Source: Saprospiraceae bacterium UBA7687
Lineage (GTDB): Bacteria; Bacteroidota; Bacteroidia; Chitinophagales; Saprospiraceae
Direction: 5' to 3'
DNA length: 20,578 bases
NCBI GenBank assembly: GCA_002482845.1
Contig: DLGT01000164.1
Location: 1 to 20,578 of the forward strand
Shown here in pieces: positions 1 through 8,020 of the stretch. Numbering within the stretch: the stretch's first letter is position 1; every line of letters starts with the position of its first letter. The notes beneath the pieces are model-generated. The model was not told where the DNA came from. It worked only from the letters and a program-made list of their open reading frames with translations, and made no database searches. Position numbers and translations under genes: made by a program.

Positions 1-64
1 AATGAGAAGAATAACTAAATGTTTGAATTGTTGACAATTGAAACATTTAGTTATTCTTCTCATT
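1..64. repeat. Long near-perfect palindrome (hairpin) at window edge
   Basis: Positions 1-24 and 41-64 are perfect 24-bp inverted repeats. Inside them, after one G-G mismatch (25/40), positions 26-30 and 35-39 pair again around a TTGA tetraloop, so the element folds into one stem of 29 pairs. No T-run follows the right arm directly; a short one lies at 75-80. It could be a bidirectional terminator for the gene left of the window, or a small palindromic repeat element. It begins at base 1, so the stem may extend outside the window. Confidence 0.85.
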
Positions 65-82
65 GAGCTATCTATTTTTTGT

Positions 83-111
83 TTTGGAATGAATATAAAA
101 TACTAATTTTG
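83..111 (+). promoter_or_regulatory. Bacteroidota-type promoter of the regulator gene
   Basis: TAATTTTG at 104-111 fits the TAnnTTTG -7 consensus of Bacteroidota sigma-A promoters. TTTG at 83-86 fits the -33 element, with a 17-bp spacer. Transcription would begin around 116-119, leaving a leader of only about 15 nt before the TTG start at 133. This is a consensus match only. Confidence 0.6.
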
Positions 112-132
112 TCACCATCAAAAAAGTATTAG

Positions 133-2907
133 TTGAGTCGAAACCTGATATTGCTGGTTTTCACCTCTGTTGTCCATTGGGTTTATGGTCAACACACACC
201 ACCTGTTTCAAATTTTAAAGCATCAGAATATAAAGCCCATCAACAAAATTGGGCCATGGACCAAGCTTCTGATAGGATTATGTATATGGCCAATTCTGAG
301 GGCCTTTTATCTTATAATGGCAATAGTTGGACGCTACACAAGACGCCAAACCAAAAAATAATCCGATCAATCAAAGTAGTTCATGACCGTATTTACACGG
401 GTTCATATGGTGAGATTGGTTATTGGACAAGTGGGGACTGTAATGAATTGAATTACCAATCGCTAACTAATTTAGTACCAGAAAATGCTATTTCTAAAGA
501 AGAGATTTGGCATATTTTACACGTAAAAGATAAGATATATTTCCAGTCTTTCTCTGTGTTATTGTTGTATGATGGCAAAACCATACAGCGTGTAAAATTG
601 CCTGGTAGCATTATGTTTTTGTATCAAGTAGGCAATAAATTAATTTTCCAAGCCTTAGAACATGGTCTTTATGAACTCAAAAGTGACAATTCTTTAGAGA
701 TCTTACCAGAAAGTGAGTTTTTCATTGGTAAAACAGTGACAGGTATCCTCCCATTTGACGACCAAAAAATGATGATCACTACAAGTTCCGATGGTATATA
801 TTTGTACAGTGGAAATGCCATTACTTTATGGAATCCTGCGCTCAAGACGTATTTATCTGAAATTCAAATAAATAAAGCTCATAAAACCACTCAAGGTGTG
901 ATTTTTCTAGGTACTATTAGAAATGGATTATTAGCATTTAATAACAACGGAACCCAACTTTATCAAGTTAATACATCCAATGGCCTACAAAATAACTCTG
1001 TTTTGTCTATGATGGAAGACGCTGATAAAAACATTTGGTTAGGCCTGGACAAAGGTATTTCAATGGTCAATATAAACAACGACTTGAAGATTTATTATGA
1101 TATAAAGGGACAATTAGGTACGGTCTACACAGGTGCAACACAAGATTCTATTTTATATCTAGGTACAAATCAAGGTGTGTACTATTCTGACCTTAAAGCT
1201 AAAAGTGGCTTAAATTATACTAAAGAATTTAAACTTGTCAAAGGCTCTCAAGGTCAAGTTTGGCAACTCAAAAATACTGAAGCAGGATTAATTTGTGGTC
1301 ATAATGAAGGTACATTTTTAATTAATAAGGATAGATCAGAGAAAATCTCTAGCATTACAGGTGGTTGGTATCTAGATTACATTCCAAATCAAAATAAAAA
1401 ACTACTATTGCAAGGTACATACACAGGATTAGTGATTTATTCTATGAATAACGGAGTGCTAGTCTCAAACAAAGTAAGTAATTTCAATGAACCTGTAAAG
1501 AAATTTATTATTGATAAAAACCAAAACATATGGGTTGTAGGCCCATTTACTGGATTGTTTAAATTAACACCTGACCCAACTTTTAAGAAAATAATAAAAA
1601 CAAAAAAGTATAGTATTTCCGAAGGTATTGTTACAGATAATGGATTGGATCTTAATATGATACACCAGAATATTTCAGTCGTCGCTGACGGTAAACACTA
1701 CCTTTACAACCAAAATCTAGACAAATTTGAAGTAAACAAAGAAATCCAAAGCAATGCAAATAAGTTTCTAATGAGATCACCCGATGAAATACATTGGTTC
1801 AAGATTTATAATGATAGTTTTGCGTTAATGGATGAAAACAGTAAAAAAACCTTCCATAACATTATCAATAAAGACTATCATAGCATAGTAAGTATTAATG
1901 ATGGTAAAGATGTGTTATTTTGCTTAGATGAAGGATATGCCATTAGTAGTTTTGACATGCTAAAAACGGCTAACCAAAAAATGTCAAAAATTGTATTTGA
2001 TAAAATCTCATGTAAAGATGTTTGTTTTGATGCTGACACAAATCTTATATTTGAAATACCTTATCAAGAACAAAACTTTAAGATATACTTTCACCATACT
2101 GATTTCCAAAATACCAAAAACTATTTCTATAAGTTGACAGGCAATCGTAATGATGAAGCTTGGACTCCTGTAAATGATCCATCTTTTATAGGTTTTACGG
2201 GTTTACCATTTGGTGAGTATACACTTACTGTTCAATCTTTTGATGGCATTTCTAGCGATCCTCTAAGATTTAATGTATTGCCGCCTTGGTATCAAAGCAA
2301 ACTTGCATTTTTTATTTATTTTTGTCTATTAATCGCATTATTTTTTTTAATAAAAGAATACATAAACAAAATAATTAAGGATGAAAAAATAAAGCTTGAA
2401 GCGGAAAATGAAAGACTATTAAGAGAACATAAATACCAATTAGAAAACGATAGATTGATTCATGACAATTTAGTCAAAAGCAAGGAACTAGCAAATGTCA
2501 CCATGCACTTGATACAAAAAAATGAACTTCTGCAAGAGATAAAAGAAGAATTAATAGATGTAAGAAAAACAGGTGATCATACATTGACTGCAAAAGATTT
2601 TCAGAACCTAATGAAGCTCATCAATGAAAACATGACAGTGGAAGATGACAAAAATTTGTTTGAGTCCAATTTTAATGATGTCCATGATTCTTTTCTCAAA
2701 AAGCTGAAAAATGAATTTCCAGACCTAACTGCAGCAGATTTAAAACTTGCAGCATACTTAAAAATGAATTTATCATCAAAAGAGATTGCACCACTTTTTA
2801 ATATTTCTATTCGGGGTTTAGAAAACAAAAGGTATAGGTTAAGAAAAAAACTCAATCTGACAAATGATGCTAACCTAAATGATTTTTTTACTGCTTATGT
2901 AGACTAA
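133..2907 (+). CDS. SusR-like membrane-spanning transcriptional regulator (propeller / Y_Y_Y / LuxR HTH)
   Basis: Predicted one-component sensor-regulator of the adjacent glycan locus, 924 aa. A signal-like N-terminus (about 1-20, ending VYGQ) leads into a long region of beta-propeller-type repeats such as NIWLGLDKGIS and NIWVVGPFTGLF. A Y_Y_Y domain follows at about 640-710 (ends FGEYTLTVQSFDG), then a single membrane helix at about 724-745, a charged coiled coil at about 750-850, and a LuxR/GerE-type helix-turn-helix at about 864-912 (LTAADLKLAAYLKMNLSSKE). There is no histidine kinase or receiver domain, so this is the SusR architecture rather than a hybrid two-component system. The propeller should bind oligosaccharide in the periplasm while the HTH acts on DNA at the membrane. 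The start is TTG: TAG lies just upstream (130-132) and the next in-frame ATG (residue 42) would remove the signal sequence. The gene lies beside, and codirectional with, its likely targets. Confidence 0.85.
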   Translation: MSRNLILLVFTSVVHWVYGQHTPPVSNFKASEYKAHQQNWAMDQASDRIMYMANSEGLLSYNGNSWTLHKTPNQKIIRSIKVVHDRIYTGSYGEIGYWTSGDCNELNYQSLTNLVPENAISKEEIWHILHVKDKIYFQSFSVLLLYDGKTIQRVKLPGSIMFLYQVGNKLIFQALEHGLYELKSDNSLEILPESEFFIGKTVTGILPFDDQKMMITTSSDGIYLYSGNAITLWNPALKTYLSEIQINKAHKTTQGVIFLGTIRNGLLAFNNNGTQLYQVNTSNGLQNNSVLSMMEDADKNIWLGLDKGISMVNINNDLKIYYDIKGQLGTVYTGATQDSILYLGTNQGVYYSDLKAKSGLNYTKEFKLVKGSQGQVWQLKNTEAGLICGHNEGTFLINKDRSEKISSITGGWYLDYIPNQNKKLLLQGTYTGLVIYSMNNGVLVSNKVSNFNEPVKKFIIDKNQNIWVVGPFTGLFKLTPDPTFKKIIKTKKYSISEGIVTDNGLDLNMIHQNISVVADGKHYLYNQNLDKFEVNKEIQSNANKFLMRSPDEIHWFKIYNDSFALMDENSKKTFHNIINKDYHSIVSINDGKDVLFCLDEGYAISSFDMLKTANQKMSKIVFDKISCKDVCFDADTNLIFEIPYQEQNFKIYFHHTDFQNTKNYFYKLTGNRNDEAWTPVNDPSFIGFTGLPFGEYTLTVQSFDGISSDPLRFNVLPPWYQSKLAFFIYFCLLIALFFLIKEYINKIIKDEKIKLEAENERLLREHKYQLENDRLIHDNLVKSKELANVTMHLIQKNELLQEIKEELIDVRKTGDHTLTAKDFQNLMKLINENMTVEDDKNLFESNFNDVHDSFLKKLKNEFPDLTAADLKLAAYLKMNLSSKEIAPLFNISIRGLENKRYRLRKKLNLTNDANLNDFFTAYVD

Positions 2908-2977
2908 GTATAACAAAACAGGCTAAATCCAAGTAAAATTCTCCATTATCAAATGAAATTTAACTTAAAAATTTAAA

Positions 2978-3132
2978 ATGGCGTAGTCATGGTGTAGTGA
3001 TTTTTTTGACAATATTTAAAATAATTACTAATATTGCATTGTCATTACGTCACATCGAGAAATATTACTTTGCATCACATCAATTTGACGATGTTGTAGT
3101 AAAGTTGTAGTCATTCTGTATTTGGCGTAGTG
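2978..3132 (+). promoter_or_regulatory. Five-copy GTAGT direct-repeat array, putative operator
   Basis: Five related 11-bp units occur at 2978-2988, 2989-2999, 3091-3101, 3102-3112 and 3122-3132. All contain G(G/T)(C/T)GTAGT. Units 1-2 and 3-4 abut exactly, so their cores repeat with an 11-bp period, about one helical turn. Unit 5 overlaps a possible -33 TTTG (3121-3124). A weak -7-like TATTTTTT lies at 3142-3149. I infer that this is the binding array of the regulator encoded just upstream, controlling the repeat-protein gene and perhaps the whole locus. I saw no copies in front of other genes. Confidence 0.55.
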
Positions 3133-3178
3133 GTTAGAACCTATTTTTTAATTGTATATTAATTTAATCACCAACAAA

Positions 3179-6100
3179 ATGTACCTCAGAATGATGAAAC
3201 ATTTACTAACACTATTGTTATTTACATTTGCAGCATTTACTATGAATGGTCAGACCATTTATGAAGACTTCGAAGGAGGAGCTGCTAAAATTGCTTGGGA
3301 AGCAGTCAATGGACTTGCATATGAAGGCCCAGTAGTCAATCCATCAAAAGACGCCGTAAACGGAAGTGATTTCGTGGGCAAATTCTCAAATGACGGCGTT
3401 TCTGACTTTTGTTTTGGTCTTGGTACGATGTCAGCACCAGCAGACTTAAGTCAAATGAATCTGATGAAGATCAAAATTTGGTCTCCTACCGCTCCCACCA
3501 GAGCTTTATTTAAATTTGAAGGTGGTGGAGCTGCTATCGAAAAATTTATTGACATTACAGAAGCAAACAAATGGGTAGAATATTCAGTAGATTTCTCAGC
3601 AGCTGCTTCCACTGCTCATACAAAAGTTCTTTTGGCATTCCATCCATTTACTACCCCAGAAGCAAATACCTTCTATTTTGACGATATTCGTGGTCTAGAA
3701 GCAAAAGAAGTGTTCGAAACTTTCGAAACAGGTAATGAAATGGGATGGACAGCATTCGATGGTACACTTGAAGCACCTATTGCAAATCCAGCACCAAATA
3801 GTGTAAACAGCACAGCTAATGTAGGGAAATACACCAAATCTGTTGCTCATGCATATAGTTTATTACTAGCTGAGAGATCAACACCATTTGATCTAAGCGT
3901 TTTAAACCAGTTCAAATTGCAGATTCACGCTAGTGCTCCTACACAAGTACTTCTTAAATTAGAAGGACCTGGTGGACCAGCAGTAGAAAAAATAGTTAAT
4001 ATTGGACTTGCAAATGCATGGCAAGAATATACTTTTGATCTTTCAGCATCAAAAGACTTCAAACACCTTACTAAAGCAATCTTATTCTTTGACCCAGGTG
4101 TAGAGACAAGTGCCGACATTTACCATTTTGATAATTTTTATGCAGTATCAGCAGGTGCTTGCGGTGGTGTAACTCTTGACCCATCTATCTTAGACGATTT
4201 TGAATGTAACAGAAATGCTACTTATGTAAATGGATGGGACAGTCTAACTGTAATACCTAATCCCGCACCAAATGCGGTGAATGCATCTTCATTAGTTGGA
4301 AGGTATGTAGATCCACTTGGAGAGCCATGGAACGGGTTGTTAATTGATTATCAAAACCCAATAGACCTAAGCACAAATAATCAATTTAATGCAAAAATAT
4401 GGTCATCAAAAGCAACTAGAATTCTATTCAAATTAGAAGGTGGAGCATCTGCACCTAATGAAGTTTGGGCTGATGTCACAGAATTGAACCAATGGGTAGA
4501 TTATTCCATAGATTTCAGTAGCCAAGCTCTAGCAAGCCACAAAAAAATGATCATGTTCTTCAATGCAGGCAATGAACCTGAAGCTGGAGATGTATATTTT
4601 GTAGATAATTTTGCATGGGGCGAAAAAGTAATTGAAGACATAGAAAATTTCGAGAATGGAGCGACTCTTCCTTGGGAACCATTGGACCAACAAACATTAC
4701 TTCATGGTGAGTTTGAAGTTATAGACAATCCAGATCCAAATGGCGTAAATACTTCAAATAAAGTAGGTAAATATACTAAAGGTGTATCTCAATTCTCTAC
4801 GGTGGCAGCAGTGGCTCCAGGTTTGATAGATATCTCAGAAAAACCGCAATACAATCTTGATGTGTGGGCACCTCTAGGAAGTACTTCTGTTACTTTCCAA
4901 TTAGAAAGTGCTTCATCTGGGAATAAAGATGTGACTAGAGACTTAGTTTCACCTGGTAGCTGGGAGACTTTGTCATTCAATTTTGCGGAGTTTCAAACAA
5001 TAAGCGATTGGTCTGCCATTAAAATCCTATTTAATTCTGGTGTTGCAGAGCAAGGTGCAGTCTACTATTTTGACAATTTAAGACAAGGAGACTCTACAGT
5101 AGATCCATGCGAAGGTTCTGTAGCAATTACCAATATCATAGACGACTTTGAGTGTCAAAGAAATTATGAATATGGGGCAGGTGCAGAATTATTGACAGCA
5201 GTAAACAATCCAAGTTTAACGGCAGCTAACAGTTCTACTAAAGTTGGTTTATATAAAGATCAAGCAAATCAACCTTGGTCGGCTTTGTGTGTTAACTTCC
5301 CTGATGGAATCGCTCTTGATGTATTTAATCAACTTGAATTCCAAGTTTTATCTACACAAGTTGTTCCTGTTTTATTGAAATTAGAAGGTGGTTCAAGTCC
5401 AGCTAAAGAAATATTTACAGAGATTTCTACAGCAAATGAATGGTATAATGTTTCTGCTGATTTTTCTGGAGAAGCAGGAAATGATCATAAAAGAGTTTGT
5501 ATTTTCTTTAATGCAGGTGTTGAGACAACAACAATTGATGACTATTATATAGATAATTTCAGGTGGGCACACGCTCCATATGATGGATGTTTGGTAAATT
5601 ATGATGATGCAGCATTCATTTCTGACCAATGGTTATATTTCCCTAATGACAATGCAGGTAGCTTCGAATTAGTAGATAATCCACTTAAAGCAGGCATCAA
5701 TACATCTGACAAAGTAGGTAAAGCTACAGAAAAAGCATCAGGTGAGCAACCATGGCAGGGAATGTACACTGATCTTCAGTCTTATATAGACTTCGGTGCA
5801 AATACTATTGTGAAAGCAAAAATACTTGCTACTAAGATTACCACGATTACTTTAAAGGTAGAAACACCATTAGTAGCGGGTTTCCCTGCAAGTTCAGGTG
5901 ATCTTACAGTATCAAATACAAAAATCAATGAATGGGAAGAGTTGACTTTTGATTTCTCACAAGCTCCTAACCCTATCGACCCGGCTGGGCAATATTCTCG
6001 TCTAACTTGGATATTTGACATTCTTAATCTACCAAGTGAAGATGTTATCTATTATTTTGATGATGTAAGACTAGATGGTGGAGATTGTGGATCTTCAGGA

Positions 6101-6364
6101 CCATCTTCATCTGATGATATCAAATTAACACAACTTACTGTAAGCCCTAACCCAGTAAGCGATGTCTTAAAAGTTAATAATGCAGAAAGCTTAATGTCAA
6201 CTGATATTGTTAATATTTATGGACAAAGGATTGCAAAAGTTTGGAATCACAATCAAACTGTACAATACATTGACGTATCGGCAATACCTGGAGGTACTTA
6301 TTTCCTTATGGGTTATAATGACAAACAACAACTAGTAGCACAATCACGATTTATTAAATTGTAA
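3179..6364 (+). CDS. T9SS-exported multi-repeat carbohydrate-binding-like surface protein
   Basis: Likely extracellular glycan-binding protein of about 1061 aa with no recognisable catalytic domain. A signal peptide (through about residue 25, ending MNGQ) precedes six related repeats starting near residues 27, 178, 337, 484, 652 and 803. Each repeat has an early acidic/aromatic FE-type motif, an NPxxxxVNxSxxVGKY-like stretch, a central FKLEGG-like strand, a W-x-x-Y/L-DFS segment and a closing YYFDNF-like strand, as expected of CBM-like beta-sandwiches. The last ~80 residues (from about 982: SPNPVSD, IYGQRIAKV, GGTYFLMGY) are a type A T9SS sorting domain. The protein may take the place of the SusE/SusF surface glycan-binding proteins, which are absent. 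Starts at 3152, 3191 and 3194 are also possible; 3179 keeps a normal signal peptide behind an A-rich leader. Binding to beta-1,2-glucan is inferred only from context. Confidence 0.8.
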   Translation: MYLRMMKHLLTLLLFTFAAFTMNGQTIYEDFEGGAAKIAWEAVNGLAYEGPVVNPSKDAVNGSDFVGKFSNDGVSDFCFGLGTMSAPADLSQMNLMKIKIWSPTAPTRALFKFEGGGAAIEKFIDITEANKWVEYSVDFSAAASTAHTKVLLAFHPFTTPEANTFYFDDIRGLEAKEVFETFETGNEMGWTAFDGTLEAPIANPAPNSVNSTANVGKYTKSVAHAYSLLLAERSTPFDLSVLNQFKLQIHASAPTQVLLKLEGPGGPAVEKIVNIGLANAWQEYTFDLSASKDFKHLTKAILFFDPGVETSADIYHFDNFYAVSAGACGGVTLDPSILDDFECNRNATYVNGWDSLTVIPNPAPNAVNASSLVGRYVDPLGEPWNGLLIDYQNPIDLSTNNQFNAKIWSSKATRILFKLEGGASAPNEVWADVTELNQWVDYSIDFSSQALASHKKMIMFFNAGNEPEAGDVYFVDNFAWGEKVIEDIENFENGATLPWEPLDQQTLLHGEFEVIDNPDPNGVNTSNKVGKYTKGVSQFSTVAAVAPGLIDISEKPQYNLDVWAPLGSTSVTFQLESASSGNKDVTRDLVSPGSWETLSFNFAEFQTISDWSAIKILFNSGVAEQGAVYYFDNLRQGDSTVDPCEGSVAITNIIDDFECQRNYEYGAGAELLTAVNNPSLTAANSSTKVGLYKDQANQPWSALCVNFPDGIALDVFNQLEFQVLSTQVVPVLLKLEGGSSPAKEIFTEISTANEWYNVSADFSGEAGNDHKRVCIFFNAGVETTTIDDYYIDNFRWAHAPYDGCLVNYDDAAFISDQWLYFPNDNAGSFELVDNPLKAGINTSDKVGKATEKASGEQPWQGMYTDLQSYIDFGANTIVKAKILATKITTITLKVETPLVAGFPASSGDLTVSNTKINEWEELTFDFSQAPNPIDPAGQYSRLTWIFDILNLPSEDVIYYFDDVRLDGGDCGSSGPSSSDDIKLTQLTVSPNPVSDVLKVNNAESLMSTDIVNIYGQRIAKVWNHNQTVQYIDVSAIPGGTYFLMGYNDKQQLVAQSRFIKL

Positions 6365-6389
6365 TTAGGTGCTTTAACCAATAGTTAAT

Positions 6390-6430
6390 AAGTAACCGGA
6401 TGAACTCCTTAAGTTTATCCGGTTACTTTT
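6390..6430 (+). terminator. Strong intrinsic terminator after the repeat protein
   Basis: A 17-bp stem (6390-6406 with 6412-6428, one G-T wobble, 5-nt loop CCTTA) is followed by TTTT. It starts 25 bp past the stop of the repeat-protein gene. It would separate that gene from the downstream enzymes, or let only some transcripts through, which would give a highly expressed surface protein and lower enzyme levels. Confidence 0.8.
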
Positions 6431-6544
6431 CAATAAATGAGCAGATTCTAGCATATTGTTACTTGCTTATTAGCATTATTTACTGGTAATATCTTCTATT
6501 AGCCAGTTTTAAAATTTCTTTACACTTTCTAAAAAATAAATCTT

Positions 6545-7918
6545 ATGTTTCGAATTATCTGGAACATACTTTTGATTGCTATATTATCAGGTTGTAGTCA
6601 AAACCAAAAAATAAGTCAAATCAATTATTCTAGAGCTGACTTAAAAAAACGAACATTTAATTTCTTTTGGGAATTAGCAGATACAAATAATTATCAAATT
6701 TTAGATAGATATCCTACCAAAACTTTTTCAAGCATAGCAGCTACAGGATTTGGTTTGAGCAGCTATCTTACTGGAATAGAAAACAAATACATCACCCGAG
6801 AGCAAGGCGCAGATAGAGTATTAAAAACCTTGCAGACTCTATGGGCACTGCCTCAGGGACCAGATGAAAAAGGTGTAAGTGGTAACAAAGGATTCTTTTA
6901 TCACTTTTTAAATCTTGATGATGTTAAACGTTATAAAAATGTAGAACTGTCCTCTATCGATACTGGTTTATTAATGGCTGGAGTATTGAGCTGCATGTCT
7001 TACTTTAATGATGAAACCAATGAAACTGAAAAACAAATCAGAAATCTTGCAGATAGTCTATACCTCAGAGTAGATTGGAATTGGATGATGAAGTCCAATG
7101 GGAAAATGAGCATGGGTTGGCATCCTGAAAAGGGATTTATAGAGAGTGAATGGAGAGGATATAATGAAGCGATGATCCTAATTATAATGGCTATGGGTTC
7201 GCCGACACATCCTATTCCAAATAATGCATGGCATAAATGGTGTGAAACTTATCCAATTGACACTTTTTATGGCCAAAAAAACCTTCAATTTGATCCATTA
7301 TTTGGCCACCAGTACAGCCATATATGGATAGATTTCCGGAATATCAAAGATAGTTTTATGATGGCCAATAATGATGACTATTTTAATAATTCGCGTAAAG
7401 CAACATTGTCAAATAAAGCGTATTGTGTAGCCAATCCTGCACAATTTACTGGTTATAATGACAAGTGTTGGGGACTGACAGCTTGCGATGGACCGATTAA
7501 CAAAACCTTGACCATAGATGGTAAAGAAAGGAAGTTTTTTGACTATAGAGCTAGGGGCGCATGCAGCATTCAGATTGTAGATGATGGCACCATCGCCCCA
7601 ACTGCGGCTGGTGGGTCATTTCCATTTACACCCACAGAATCTGAAGCATGTCTGGCTTTTATGTGGGACACCTATTACAAAGATCTAGTAGGTGATTATG
7701 GATTTAAAGATGCATTCAATCTAACTTACAAGGATGACAAACATCCAAATGGGTGGTTTGATATCGATTATTTAGGCATTGATCAAGGACCAATCTTATT
7801 ACAAATACAGAATCATGAGACAGAATTACTTTGGAAAACCATGAAAAAAAATAAATACATCATCAATGGACTCAAAAAAGCTGGCTTCAATGGCGGCTGG
7901 TTAGATAAAATTAATTAA
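6545..7918 (+). CDS. GH144-like beta-1,2-glucanase lipoprotein (glycoamylase domain)
   Basis: Glycoside hydrolase of 457 aa with an (alpha/alpha)6-type glycoamylase domain, the fold of GH144 beta-1,2-glucanases. A lipoprotein signal ends in the lipobox LSGC (Cys17). No acidic run follows the cysteine, so a periplasmic-facing anchor is more likely than a surface one. Family-like motifs are GFGLSSYLTGIE (N-terminal), SSIDTGLL (Asp139), RGYNEAM (Glu208), GSPTHP, CWGLTACDG, GTIAPTAAGGSFPFTPTES and YLGIDQGPI. The locus has a second GH144-like enzyme whose motif at the Asp139 region differs (GGDLVET). GH144 contains endo enzymes (Chitinophaga CpSGL) and an exo enzyme that releases sophorose (Parabacteroides BDI_3064); this lipoprotein could be the exo type, but the sequence does not settle that. 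The GH3 gene follows after 102 bp. Confidence 0.82.
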   Translation: MFRIIWNILLIAILSGCSQNQKISQINYSRADLKKRTFNFFWELADTNNYQILDRYPTKTFSSIAATGFGLSSYLTGIENKYITREQGADRVLKTLQTLWALPQGPDEKGVSGNKGFFYHFLNLDDVKRYKNVELSSIDTGLLMAGVLSCMSYFNDETNETEKQIRNLADSLYLRVDWNWMMKSNGKMSMGWHPEKGFIESEWRGYNEAMILIIMAMGSPTHPIPNNAWHKWCETYPIDTFYGQKNLQFDPLFGHQYSHIWIDFRNIKDSFMMANNDDYFNNSRKATLSNKAYCVANPAQFTGYNDKCWGLTACDGPINKTLTIDGKERKFFDYRARGACSIQIVDDGTIAPTAAGGSFPFTPTESEACLAFMWDTYYKDLVGDYGFKDAFNLTYKDDKHPNGWFDIDYLGIDQGPILLQIQNHETELLWKTMKKNKYIINGLKKAGFNGGWLDKIN

Positions 7919-8020
7919 ACACATGAAATGAGCATGAACCGTCTTTGTGGCATACAAACTTCTACAATTAATTTCATGCAAATTACATGTGGTAGTAAAA
8001 AGAAAAATAAAAACAAACAC

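Noticed and set aside
1..64. Invertible promoter (phase-variation switch) suggested by the inverted repeats
   Set aside because: Only 16 bp separate the arms and the promoter lies outside them, so inversion would change nothing.
7928..8020. N-terminal extension of the GH3 frame
   Set aside because: The extra 31 residues are not signal-like and would bury the lipoprotein signal that begins at ATG 8021.
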